From assembly GCF_900101605.1 (NCBI RefSeq), contig NZ_FMUR01000014.1:40712-104711 (forward strand): a stretch of DNA of 64,000 bases. The letters are read 5' to 3'. The position numbers were made by a program, and so were the translations under genes. The stretch comes from Butyrivibrio hungatei. GTDB taxonomy: Bacteria > Bacillota > Clostridia > Lachnospirales > Lachnospiraceae. Below, piece after piece: positions 24,668 to 33,973 of this stretch (its first letter is position 1; each line of letters starts with the position of its first letter). The notes beneath the pieces were generated by a model, which ran no database searches, had not been told where the DNA came from, and saw nothing but the letters and a program-made list of their open reading frames with translations.

Positions 24668-25372
24668 ATGGTTTTAACAGATTGCAGCATCCTTCTCGTG
24701 GACGATGAGAAGCAAATATCGGAGATTAATGAAAGACTCCTGTCAGAGGACGGATTTAAAAATATATTGCGCGCTTCAACCGGAAAAGAAGCAGATGAAA
24801 TTATAGGGAAAAATCAGGTCGATCTGGTCGTGCTTGACATAATGATGCCGGATATCAGCGGCCTTATGCTCTATGAGCAGTGGAAAAAAAGAGGACTTAA
24901 TATTCCTGTGATCTTTCTTTCTGCAAGGGATGAGGAAACAAGCAGATTAAAGGGATTGGGACTTGGTGCGGACGATTACGTGACAAAGCCTTATACGCCT
25001 GAGGAGCTGCTTCTTAGGATAAAAGCAATTTTGCGAAGGACTTATCACCTGACGGAGAACAAAGTTGTCGACCTTGGGGCGGTAAGAGTGGATCTTTCAT
25101 CGGGAATCGTGATAAGACCTGACGGTGAGACGGAGCTGACCGCAAAAGAGTTTCAGCTCTTTTCCAAACTATATGATAACCGGGGGAAGATTGTGTCGCT
25201 GAATGTGCTGATGGACACGCTTTGGCCGGACGGAAGCTATGGCCTTGAGAATTCATTGATAGTCCATGTCAGAAGACTTAGGGAAAAAATTGAGGAGAAT
25301 CCGTCGACTCCCGAGTATTTGCAGACAGTCCGCGGACTTGGATACAGGCTTAACATAAGAGGAAGAAAGTAA
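24668..25372 (+). CDS. OmpR/PhoB-family response regulator
   Basis: A 234-residue DNA-binding response regulator. The receiver domain has the acidic pair in LLVDDEKQ, the phosphorylated Asp in VVLDIMMPDISG (about residue 57) and the conserved Lys in YVTKPYTPEELLLRI. The C-terminal winged helix (about 135-232) shows LTAKEFQLFSKLYDN, and ends with VRGLGYRL, typical of the OmpR group. It overlaps the kinase gene by one base (TAATG) and is divergent from the ABC exporter genes, an arrangement usual for BceRS/LanRK-type antibiotic sensing. Confidence 0.9.
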   Translation: MVLTDCSILLVDDEKQISEINERLLSEDGFKNILRASTGKEADEIIGKNQVDLVVLDIMMPDISGLMLYEQWKKRGLNIPVIFLSARDEETSRLKGLGLGADDYVTKPYTPEELLLRIKAILRRTYHLTENKVVDLGAVRVDLSSGIVIRPDGETELTAKEFQLFSKLYDNRGKIVSLNVLMDTLWPDGSYGLENSLIVHVRRLREKIEENPSTPEYLQTVRGLGYRLNIRGRK

Positions 25373-26535
25373 TGAAAAAATTATCCGGATACATCTTTTC
25401 CATGATGCTGGTTCTTGTGTCGCTTATCGTGATAGACATTCTGGTCATGTTCTTTATATGTGTGCAAAAACAGAAAGAATATCTTGATACATATCACATA
25501 GAAAAAATATCTGAGAAGATCGTTAATGAAGGCGGTAAATACAATGTGGATCAATCCGTGTATGACCGTTTGGACAGGACAGATTCTTTTGCCATGATAA
25601 TCGATGAATCGGGGAGCGTTATCTGGAATTATAATAAACCGGCGGAGATTCCCGAATCTTATGGGATAAAAGAGGTGGCTTCTTTTTCACATTGGTATCT
25701 GAATGATTATCCTGTGTATAACTGGGCGCGGGACGATGGAATTCTTGTGGTCGGCCATCCCAAGGGAAGTATATGGAAGTATGTTGTGGAAGCAAATATG
25801 GAGACCATGGAGAGCTTGATAAGATTCGGTCCATATATGTTTGTTGCAAATATGCTTATCCTGCTGTTGTTGCCGATTCTGATAACGCGTAAGTGGATGC
25901 TTGCAAGAGAGAAAGCAAGGACAGAGTGGATTGCCGGAGTTTCGCATGATATAAGGACTCCGCTCAGCATAGTTATGAGTTCTGTGGAAAAAGGCAGCGT
26001 TGAGGAAAAGCAATGTTTCAAGATAAGAGACCTGATAGGGAATCTTAACACCGAGAACAAGCTGGAGTCGGGAACCGGCAAGTGGAGTAATGAAAAGATA
26101 AATCTCACATCGCTTCTTAGGGATATATTGTGCGATTATATAAATACTTATGAGGATTACTCTTTTGACCTGCAAGTGGATGAGCCGCTCGAAAACTACA
26201 GTATTCAGGCGGATGTTATGCTGATCAGGCGTATGATCGAGAACCTCATTACCAACTCTATCGTTCATAATGAAAAAGGATGCGAGATAAAGGTTGCGCT
26301 ATCCGCCGGCGGCAAGGATAACTCTAAAACTAAAACTAAACTTGTTGTATGTGACAACGGGCATGGCGCATCGGAGCAGAAGATCAAGGCATTTAACAAA
26401 AGAATAAAGAATGCCTACCTTCCCGAACACGGCCTTGGAATCCGCGTTGTGAAGCAGGTTGCGAGAAAATATGGCTTCGCTGTGCGGTTTTCTGCGAAGG
26501 AACATGAGTATTTTAGGTGTGAGATAGAATTGTAA
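25372..26535 (+). CDS. Membrane sensor histidine kinase
   Basis: A 387-residue kinase with two membrane segments (about 10-30 and 155-175) around a ~120-residue extracellular sensor. The phospho-acceptor region is WIAGVSHDIRTPLSIV (His about 192), followed by an unusually short dimerisation hairpin. The ATPase domain has the N box NLITNSIVHNEKG, a G1 box VVCDNGHG and a G2 box HGLGIRVVKQ. It should phosphorylate the response regulator whose gene it overlaps. The signal is probably a peptide antibiotic, by analogy with the adjacent immunity-like exporter; that is an inference. Confidence 0.88.
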   Translation: MKKLSGYIFSMMLVLVSLIVIDILVMFFICVQKQKEYLDTYHIEKISEKIVNEGGKYNVDQSVYDRLDRTDSFAMIIDESGSVIWNYNKPAEIPESYGIKEVASFSHWYLNDYPVYNWARDDGILVVGHPKGSIWKYVVEANMETMESLIRFGPYMFVANMLILLLLPILITRKWMLAREKARTEWIAGVSHDIRTPLSIVMSSVEKGSVEEKQCFKIRDLIGNLNTENKLESGTGKWSNEKINLTSLLRDILCDYINTYEDYSFDLQVDEPLENYSIQADVMLIRRMIENLITNSIVHNEKGCEIKVALSAGGKDNSKTKTKLVVCDNGHGASEQKIKAFNKRIKNAYLPEHGLGIRVVKQVARKYGFAVRFSAKEHEYFRCEIEL

Positions 26536-26615
26536 ACAACTGCTATAAAATATTAAATAACGATAAAGAATATTACAACGATTCGTGCTGATGCCCAAAA
26601 CGTGCTAAAATATTT

Positions 26616-26643
26616 ACGAAAACTTGATTATTTCGTTTTTTTA
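26616..26643 (+). terminator. Terminator of the two-component operon
   Basis: ACGAAA-N9-TTTCGT followed by a run of seven T. The stem is short but well placed 80 bp after the kinase gene. Confidence 0.55.
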
Positions 26644-26723
26644 TGTTGCATTTTTTTAGGGTGACGAAATTATGCTTTTTTTCCAAGGTCGAATCTTGCG
26701 ATTTTCTATATATGTTTATGATA

Positions 26724-26768
26724 TGCCAAGAGATGGAGAATGTATGACATTTGTTCCATCTTTTGGCA
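26724..26768 (+). promoter_or_regulatory. Hairpin in the leader of the HD-GYP operon
   Basis: TGCCAAGAGATGGA and TCCATCTTTTGGCA pair (13 of 14 positions, G-T included) around an 18-nt loop; TTTTGCGTTTTTT follows and leads straight into GGAGGT, the ribosome-binding site of the 26795 gene. It can act as a terminator/attenuator in the leader. A TTGCGA...TGATAT-like promoter lies just upstream (26696 on). Confidence 0.5.
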
Positions 26769-26794
26769 TTTTGCGTTTTTTGGAGGTATAGGGG

Positions 26795-28930
26795 TTGAAG
26801 ATTACTTTACAAAAAACAGGTCATAATAGATTACTAAGTGTGTTTACCGTTTTTTGCGGAATTCTAATGAATGTGGTGATGTCATTTTTTACCCGCATGT
26901 ACGGTCTTCCGGTTTATCTTGATACTGTCGGAACTATGTTTGTATCGCTGATCGGAGGAATTTTCCCCGGAATAGTGACTGCGGTACTGACAAATGCGGC
27001 CAGCACCATATTCAACAAAGAAGCAATTTATTTCGGATTTATAAGCGCACTTGTAGCAATCTATACGGCGTGGTTTAACAGAGAAAAAAAGTTTGATCAT
27101 ATAAAAAAAATACTCATATTTGTATTTGTGGTCGGAATAGGAAGCGGTGCCCTCGGTGCGGTTATTCAGTGGGGAGCCATGGGAAGGCCGCAGACTCAGT
27201 CAATCGATGCCTTGGTTGAGGCTTTTACAATACAATTTGGAGTCGGAGACTTCTGGTCCTATTTTATTATCAATCTTTTGCTGAATATTCTGGATAAGGG
27301 CGTATCAATTTTTGCGGCGCTTCTTTTGGTGCATTTTATTCCCAAAAGAACATGCATAAATATAAGAAACAGCGGATGGAAGCAGAAACCGTTATCGATA
27401 AATGAAGTAAAAAGAATAGGTTCACTTAGTTTGTCCTCTTTAAACTCTCTGAGGATCAGGATTACAGTGATGCTTCTTGGGTGTTCATTTGCACTTACCG
27501 CAATAATGGGAATCGTTGGTATAACATTATACTTTAAAAACGCAAAAGTGGAGAAGGCAGAAATTGCGCTGAATGCGGCAAAATTTGCATCCGAAGTCGT
27601 CGATCCCAATATCATAGACGAATGTATTGCCAAAGGAATATATGCGGATGCGTACGGTGAGACTGAGAGCGCACTTAGAAGGATCAAAGAAGGAATCACC
27701 GGAGTAGATCGTATTTATATAAATCAGCTCAGCAGTGACGGTTGGTATATCGTATTTGATATAGTTCCCGAAGGTGTCAAAAAACATATCCCGGGAGAAA
27801 AAGAGAAATTTGATGAGAATATGCAACCGTATGTCGGATCGCTGTTTAAAGGAGAAGTGGTCGCGCCTGTTGAAATTTCATCCGTTTCAGGTTGGTTTAT
27901 AGCTGCATATTATCCAATAATTGACAAAAACGGAATCTGCATGGGATATGCGGCAGCGGAAACGTCGCTTGCGTTTGTTTCAGACTACATGCGTGATTTT
28001 ATGTTGCGCGTGTTGTTCATAATGACATCTTTTTTTATCCTGATAATCGCGTTTGGTTTGTGGAGTACCGGAATGGGTATGGTATATCCGATAAACAGCA
28101 TAGAGAAGAGCGTTGAGAATTTTATCAAGGCAGGGGACGATCAGGTTGAACTCGATGAAGCTGTAAGACAGATGAGAGCAATTGATATTCAGACCGGAGA
28201 TGAGATTGAGAAGATGTACAGGATAATTTGTGACATGGCGCTAAATCAGACGGAGAAGATTCGAAGTGTAAGAAGATTTTCCGAGGCAACGCTGAAGATG
28301 CAGGACGGACTAATTATCACAATGGCAGACCTTGTAGAGAACAGGGATTCCGATACCGGCGCGCATGTTCAGAAAACTTCCGAATATGTAAAGATCATTG
28401 TCGAGGGGCTTGAAAAGAAAGGATATTATCCCGAAAAGATCAGTGCAAAGTTTAAGTCCGATGTTGTAAGAAGCGCACCGCTTCACGATGTCGGTAAGAT
28501 CAACATATCCGATAAGATCCTCAATAAACCCGGTAAGCTTACGCCTGAAGAGTTCGAAATAATGAAGACTCACACAACGGCCGGAAGAGAGATTATCGAG
28601 AAGGCAATAAATACTGTAAAAGGTGAGGTATACCTAAAAGAGGCAAGGAATATGGCTGCATACCACCATGAACGCTGGGATGGAAAAGGCTATCCCGAAG
28701 GACTTCACGGAGAAGTTATACCACTTTCTGCAAGGATCATGGCCGTTGCAGATGTTTTTGATGCGCTCTCTTCACCGCGTGTTTATAAGGAGGCATTTCC
28801 GCTGGATGAAGCTCTGGCTATCATAAGCGAGGGTGCGGGAACTCAGTTTGATCCCAAGTGTGTAGAGGTATTTATGGATGCACTTCCTGAGATAAAGGTA
28901 ATCCTTAATAAGTATAATCAGAAGGTTTGA
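26795..28930 (+). CDS. Membrane HD-GYP cyclic-di-GMP phosphodiesterase
   Basis: A 711-residue membrane protein that should hydrolyse c-di-GMP. The N-terminal ~190 residues form a multi-helix module like ECF-transporter substrate-binding units (GLPVYLDTVGTMFVSLIGG). A further helix (about 218-240), an extracellular Cache-like sensor (to about 400), a helix and a HAMP-like linker follow. The C-terminal HD-GYP domain is complete: HVQKTSEYV, APLHDVGK (HD about 562), KTHTTAGREI, YHHERWDGKGYPEG and VADVFDAL, so all known metal ligands are present. TTG 26795 is the start, 7 bp after GGAGGT. First gene of a four-gene signalling operon. Confidence 0.85.
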   Translation: MKITLQKTGHNRLLSVFTVFCGILMNVVMSFFTRMYGLPVYLDTVGTMFVSLIGGIFPGIVTAVLTNAASTIFNKEAIYFGFISALVAIYTAWFNREKKFDHIKKILIFVFVVGIGSGALGAVIQWGAMGRPQTQSIDALVEAFTIQFGVGDFWSYFIINLLLNILDKGVSIFAALLLVHFIPKRTCINIRNSGWKQKPLSINEVKRIGSLSLSSLNSLRIRITVMLLGCSFALTAIMGIVGITLYFKNAKVEKAEIALNAAKFASEVVDPNIIDECIAKGIYADAYGETESALRRIKEGITGVDRIYINQLSSDGWYIVFDIVPEGVKKHIPGEKEKFDENMQPYVGSLFKGEVVAPVEISSVSGWFIAAYYPIIDKNGICMGYAAAETSLAFVSDYMRDFMLRVLFIMTSFFILIIAFGLWSTGMGMVYPINSIEKSVENFIKAGDDQVELDEAVRQMRAIDIQTGDEIEKMYRIICDMALNQTEKIRSVRRFSEATLKMQDGLIITMADLVENRDSDTGAHVQKTSEYVKIIVEGLEKKGYYPEKISAKFKSDVVRSAPLHDVGKINISDKILNKPGKLTPEEFEIMKTHTTAGREIIEKAINTVKGEVYLKEARNMAAYHHERWDGKGYPEGLHGEVIPLSARIMAVADVFDALSSPRVYKEAFPLDEALAIISEGAGTQFDPKCVEVFMDALPEIKVILNKYNQKV

Positions 28931-28942
28931 TGGAGGTTGCCT

Positions 28943-31900
28943 GTGAAGAATGGATTCAAAAAAATTGCATTCATGGCTATAGTGGCAGGCTGCATGATGA
29001 TACTGATGCATATAAGCGTATATGCCAAGTATGACACGGTAGTCGGCACACATTCTTACTATGGCGGAGGATATGCGGTAACCGGACAGATTCCGGACAT
29101 CTCATATTCTTATGAAATATATGATGCATCGAATGGGCTTCCGACTTCCGATGCAATGTTTCTCATGGGTGCAAGTGACGGATATATATGGATTGGCGGC
29201 TATAGTGGAGTTGTTCGCTATGACGGTTCGACTTTTGACAGGATCGATGAGCCTTCTTACCTTACCAGTTCAAGAGCTTTTTTTGAAGACAGCAGGGGAA
29301 GAATCTGGGTTGGAACAAACGATAACGGTGTAGTGGTGCTTGACGGGGCAGACAGCATGTATTTTTCATATAAAGAAGGCCTTACGTCATCATCCGTCAG
29401 AATTTTTGAAGAAGATGACAATGGGAATATTTTTATCGGAACAACCGCAGGATTATGCTATGTCGATCAGACCGATACGCTTCGCGTTCTTCAGGATGAA
29501 AGAATAACTGAAGAGCGTATCCTTAAGCTGGATAAGGACTCTGACGGAAGAATATACGGACAGACTTCAAACGGTATAGTTTTTGCGATAGATGATTGTG
29601 AGATTACTGAATTGTATGAAAGCATAGACCTCGGGCTTGAAAAGATAACGACAATCCTCGTCGATCCGTATGACAAAGGAAAAGTATATTACGGAACTGA
29701 GGGAAACGTTTTATATTATGGAAAATTCGGTGATTCAATCAATAATCTGGACAGGATATCGCTGGATCCGCTTAGTAATGTGCATTGGCTCAATTATGAC
29801 TGCAACAGAGTCTGGGTGTCATCTACAAGTATGATAGGTTACATTGACACGGACTATACGTTTAAAGAACTTACCAATGTACCTTTTGACAGTGGAATCG
29901 AGATGGTAACGGCCGATTATCAGGGTAACCTCTGGGTGGCTTCATCAACGCTTGGTGTCATGAAAGTTGTTGCCAATAATTTCATCGACATTACACACGC
30001 TGCGGGAATGTTTACCGGAGTGACCAATGCTGTTGCCCTTCATAACGGGGATGTTTATATCGGCACTGAGACAGGTCTTGATATCATTGGAAAAGACAAC
30101 GTTCCGATAGAAAATGAGCTGTCTGTGTATATAGGAGATGCAAGAGTCAGGTGTGTCACAGAGGATAATGACGGAAATGTTTGGGTTTCCACATATACGC
30201 ATGACCTCGGACTTGTATGCTATAAGCCGGATGGCGAGATAATTTCATTTACTTCATATGACGGGATGCCAAGCAATCAGATAAGGTGTGTGACTGTCGG
30301 AAAAGATGGAAGTTTGCTTGTAGGTACGAACGGGGGACTTGCCGTTATAAAAGATTTCGAGATTGTTCGTACGGTAGGTGCCGATGCCGGTATCAAGAAC
30401 ACAGTTTTTTTGACAGTGACGGAAACAGATGAAGGCGCGATTCTTGCAGGTACTGACGGAGACGGAATTTATGCGATCGAAGATGATGATATCAAAAAAA
30501 TCGGCAGAAACAACGGTCTGACGAGTGATGTTGTCATGAGGATCATAAAAGATGAAAAGAGAGATATATCCTGGATCGTTACTTCCAATTCCATTGAATA
30601 TATGAAAAACGGTCTGGTCACACAGATTACATCTTTCCCTTATAACAACAATTACGACATGTACTTTGATGACAATGATAATGCATGGATATTGTCATCT
30701 TACGGTGTTTATGTGGTAAATGCAGATGATATGGAAAAAGATGCCATATCCGATTATAAGATATACACATTAGCCAACGGACTTCCGTATGCGATAACAA
30801 GCAATTCTTTCGGATATAAGGATCAGTACGGCAATCTTTACATGGCCGGAAGAAACGGAGTGACCAAAGTAAATATAAACAAGTACTACAGCGGCGATCT
30901 TGAAGTATTGATGGATGTAAAGTCCATATATTGTGACAACGTGAAAGTTGAGCAGGACGAAGAAGGAGTTTATCAGATACCTGCTTCGGACGGACGTGTG
31001 CAGATAACGGCATCGGTAATGGATTATTCCATGATGAATCCCGATGTGCGCCTGTATCTTGAAGACGGCCCCGATGGAGGAGTTATTACTTCAAGAAGTA
31101 AACTGTCCGCACTTGAATATACAGGACTTCCGTATGGAAACTATAAATTTCATATTCAGATATTAAGCAGCGGAGGAGGGGAGGTCATTCAGGATGAGGT
31201 GTTCAGCATAAGAAAGGCTCCGAGGCTTTTTGAACTGGTGGTAATAAGGCTCATACTTGTAATACTTGTGGCATCATTGGCAGGTTTTATCGTATGGCAG
31301 GTAATGAGGCTTACCGTAATTAGGACTCAGTATGAAGAGATAAAAAAGTCAAAGGAAGAGGCAGAGAGCGCGAATACGGCAAAGTCAAGATTCCTTGCCA
31401 ATATATCCCATGAGATCAGGACACCTATCAATACAATCATGGGAATGAATGAAATGATAATGCGAGAAGATCCGACAAATGTACCAAAAGGTTATTTTAT
31501 GTCGGTCATGAACTATGCTTTTGATATAAGAAATGCATCGGAATCGCTGCTTGGTCTTATTAATGACCTTCTTGACATATCCAAGATAGAGTCGGGAAAA
31601 ATGCATCTTGTCGAGCGCGAATATGATACGCAGGAGCTATTTAGATCTATTGTATCGATGATAAGGATCAAGGCTACGGAAAAAGCGCTAAGCTTTGATG
31701 TGGTCATTGATGAGATTCTTCCTAAGAGAATGTACGGAGATGCGGAAAAGATTAAGCAGGTTGTGCTTAATCTCCTTACCAATGCCGTTAAATATACTTC
31801 GGTCGGAGGCTTTTCGCTGAATGTGTCGATGGAAGAGCGCAATGATAAAGAGGCGGTTATCCGCATTTCGGTAAAAGATACGGGAATGGGAATAAAAAAG

Positions 31901-33172
31901 GAAGATATGGACAGGCTCTTTACCGCATATGAAAGACTTGATGAAGAACAAAACAGCGGTATACAAGGTACCGGCCTTGGACTTGATATTTCAAGAAAGT
32001 TTGCGGAGCTTATGGGGGGAAATATCTTTTGCGACAGCATATATGGAGAAGGCTCTGAGTTTATCTTCATATTATCGCAGAAGATCGTAGACGCCACACC
32101 GCTTGGCATATTTATCGAGCATGATCAAAGCAAGGCAAGTGGTCCTTACGTTCCTAAGTTTATCGCGCCTGATGCAGATGTGCTGGTTGTTGATGATAAT
32201 CCTATGAACCTTAGTGTTATAAAAGGTCTTTTGAAAGCAACCAAGGTATTTGTGACAACTTCCGAAAGCGGTGCGGATGCCATAGATAAGGTAAAAGACG
32301 GCGATTTTGATGTGGTTCTTTTGGATCACATGATGCCGGGGCTTGACGGAATAGAGACGCTTGCTAAGATCAGGGAGATAAAGCCCGATCTTCCGGTATA
32401 TGCACTTACTGCGAATTCGGTCTCGGGTGAGGAATTTTATAAGTCGAAGGGATTTAACGGATATCTTGCAAAACCGGTTGATATAGAGACTTTGGAAAGC
32501 ACTCTTATGAAGCACATCGCCGAGAACAAGATGGAGAAATCGGAGAGTGTGGATCAGACTGAGGAACTTACGGAACTTCCGGCCGAGATGCTTTGGATAT
32601 ATGAAGTAGAAGGTATTTCGGTTCAGGAAGGAATAAAGAATTCGGGAGGAATATCGAGTTATCTTTTCGGACTGGATCTTTTCCTGGATACGATCGATGA
32701 GAATTCAAGAATAATAAATGATGCGTATGAAGAAGGAAATATAAGGCTGTTTACGATCAAGGTCCATGCTCTTAAGAGCTCCGCGAGGATCATAGGAGCG
32801 CTCGGACTTGCGGGACTTGCGGAAAAGATGGAAGAGGCCGGCAATAACAATGATATTGTCTATATAGACGGTAATAAAGAAAAGCTCATGAATGAGTATG
32901 TATCTTTCAAGGAAAAACTTGGAAGAATAAAGGAGACAACTGTTACAGATGCTTCGAAAGAGCCGGTTCCCGAGGCGGAGCTGAAAGATGCATACGGAGC
33001 GCTGGCCGATCTGATACCTCAGATGGACTATGATTCTGTTGAAATGATTTTGGAAAGTATAATGAAGTATTCACTTCCCGATAAGGATGCTGAGTTCTTT
33101 AAAGAGCTTAGCAGGTTGTTCAAGCTGTTTGATTGGGACGGAATGGAAAAACTGATCAATGCTACTAAATAA
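28943..33172 (+). CDS. Hybrid sensor histidine kinase with propeller sensor, REC and HPt
   Basis: A 1409-residue one-protein phosphorelay. A signal peptide or anchor (1-30) is followed by about 640 extracellular residues of Reg_prop propeller repeats (GYIWIGGYSGVVRYDG, GRIWVGTNDNGVVVLD, NIFIGTTAGLCYVD) and a Y_Y_Y domain (to about 755). Then come a helix (about 760-786), HisKA FLANISHEIRTPINT (His about 823), an ATPase domain (NLLTNAVKYTS, GTGLGLDIS), REC (LLDHMMPGLDG, Asp about 1127; LAKPVD) and HPt KVHALKSSARIIG (His about 1273). An acidic helical tail ends it. This family often senses sugars or oligosaccharides, which would suit a fibre degrader. GTG 28943 is chosen because GGAGG lies 6 bp before it; the TTG at 28937 touches that site. 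Confidence 0.88.
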   Translation: MKNGFKKIAFMAIVAGCMMILMHISVYAKYDTVVGTHSYYGGGYAVTGQIPDISYSYEIYDASNGLPTSDAMFLMGASDGYIWIGGYSGVVRYDGSTFDRIDEPSYLTSSRAFFEDSRGRIWVGTNDNGVVVLDGADSMYFSYKEGLTSSSVRIFEEDDNGNIFIGTTAGLCYVDQTDTLRVLQDERITEERILKLDKDSDGRIYGQTSNGIVFAIDDCEITELYESIDLGLEKITTILVDPYDKGKVYYGTEGNVLYYGKFGDSINNLDRISLDPLSNVHWLNYDCNRVWVSSTSMIGYIDTDYTFKELTNVPFDSGIEMVTADYQGNLWVASSTLGVMKVVANNFIDITHAAGMFTGVTNAVALHNGDVYIGTETGLDIIGKDNVPIENELSVYIGDARVRCVTEDNDGNVWVSTYTHDLGLVCYKPDGEIISFTSYDGMPSNQIRCVTVGKDGSLLVGTNGGLAVIKDFEIVRTVGADAGIKNTVFLTVTETDEGAILAGTDGDGIYAIEDDDIKKIGRNNGLTSDVVMRIIKDEKRDISWIVTSNSIEYMKNGLVTQITSFPYNNNYDMYFDDNDNAWILSSYGVYVVNADDMEKDAISDYKIYTLANGLPYAITSNSFGYKDQYGNLYMAGRNGVTKVNINKYYSGDLEVLMDVKSIYCDNVKVEQDEEGVYQIPASDGRVQITASVMDYSMMNPDVRLYLEDGPDGGVITSRSKLSALEYTGLPYGNYKFHIQILSSGGGEVIQDEVFSIRKAPRLFELVVIRLILVILVASLAGFIVWQVMRLTVIRTQYEEIKKSKEEAESANTAKSRFLANISHEIRTPINTIMGMNEMIMREDPTNVPKGYFMSVMNYAFDIRNASESLLGLINDLLDISKIESGKMHLVEREYDTQELFRSIVSMIRIKATEKALSFDVVIDEILPKRMYGDAEKIKQVVLNLLTNAVKYTSVGGFSLNVSMEERNDKEAVIRISVKDTGMGIKKEDMDRLFTAYERLDEEQNSGIQGTGLGLDISRKFAELMGGNIFCDSIYGEGSEFIFILSQKIVDATPLGIFIEHDQSKASGPYVPKFIAPDADVLVVDDNPMNLSVIKGLLKATKVFVTTSESGADAIDKVKDGDFDVVLLDHMMPGLDGIETLAKIREIKPDLPVYALTANSVSGEEFYKSKGFNGYLAKPVDIETLESTLMKHIAENKMEKSESVDQTEELTELPAEMLWIYEVEGISVQEGIKNSGGISSYLFGLDLFLDTIDENSRIINDAYEEGNIRLFTIKVHALKSSARIIGALGLAGLAEKMEEAGNNNDIVYIDGNKEKLMNEYVSFKEKLGRIKETTVTDASKEPVPEAELKDAYGALADLIPQMDYDSVEMILESIMKYSLPDKDAEFFKELSRLFKLFDWDGMEKLINATK

Positions 33173-33181
33173 AGGAGCAAA

Positions 33182-33955
33182 ATGGGAAAAATTTTATCAG
33201 GCAAAAAAATCATATTCACCGGAGAAAAAGAGACATTTATTCTGCGAGCCATCATCGAGAAGGTGCAGGCTTTGGGGCTTGAATGCAACTTTGTCCCGTT
33301 CACCGTTGATGCACTTAATGCTTCGGGAGATGACATACCGCTATATATTCTCTACATGGATGAAGAGGTGAATCCCAGAGAAGATGCACTGCATTTTTTG
33401 ACCGATACCATGGAAGAGAACGGAAGCAAACTGATCCTTATAGGCGAGCAGATAGACCTTAACAATACATCAAAGCATTTGAGCGGCGATCTTTTGTATA
33501 AGACGTTTTCAAGACCGGTCAACAATGATGAATTCATTAAGGCAATAAGGGATTATTTTGATAAAACCGAATCGGGAGAGTACAGAAAGAGCATACTTAT
33601 CGTGGATGACGATCCTCAGTATCTTTCTCTTGTAAGGCAGTGGCTGAAAGATACATACAGAGTATTCATGGCTAATTCGGGGCTTCAAGCCATCAAGTAT
33701 CTTGGAAAAAGCAAAGTCGATCTGATACTCCTCGATCATGAGATGCCGGTAACAAGCGGGCCGCAGGTTCTGGAGATGCTAAGGAGCGATCCGGAGACGT
33801 CTTCCATACCCGTCATTTTCCTTACGGGAAAAAGCGATAAGGAAAGTGTGATGGCTGTTGTCGAGCTAAGGCCTGAGGGATATTTTTTGAAGAATATAAA
33901 GAAAGAGGATCTTTTGGAAAAGCTTAAAGAGTTTTTTGTTCTGCATGGAGTATAG
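33182..33955 (+). CDS. Stand-alone double receiver-like protein
   Basis: A 257-residue protein without output domain. The C-terminal half is a receiver: SILIVDDDPQYLSLV (acidic pocket), LILLDHEMPVTSGPQ (phospho-Asp about residue 184), a T in IFLTGKSD, and a Lys in GYFLKNIKKEDLL. The N-terminal half (1-125) has the alternating strand-helix pattern of a receiver but lacks the usual Asp set, so it is likely a pseudo-receiver. Lying 9 bp after the hybrid kinase, it is the natural final acceptor of the HPt phosphate, relaying to the next gene product or to another partner. Confidence 0.8.
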   Translation: MGKILSGKKIIFTGEKETFILRAIIEKVQALGLECNFVPFTVDALNASGDDIPLYILYMDEEVNPREDALHFLTDTMEENGSKLILIGEQIDLNNTSKHLSGDLLYKTFSRPVNNDEFIKAIRDYFDKTESGEYRKSILIVDDDPQYLSLVRQWLKDTYRVFMANSGLQAIKYLGKSKVDLILLDHEMPVTSGPQVLEMLRSDPETSSIPVIFLTGKSDKESVMAVVELRPEGYFLKNIKKEDLLEKLKEFFVLHGV

Positions 33956-33973
33956 TACAAGGAGCAGGTGGAA

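Noticed and set aside
24668..26535. Complete lantibiotic biosynthesis cluster
   Set aside because: Only immunity-like transporter and two-component genes are present; no precursor peptide, LanB/LanC/LanM enzyme or protease gene was found nearby.
26536..26794. c-di-GMP riboswitch before the HD-GYP operon
   Set aside because: The conserved GEMM core sequences could not be found; only a simple hairpin is visible.
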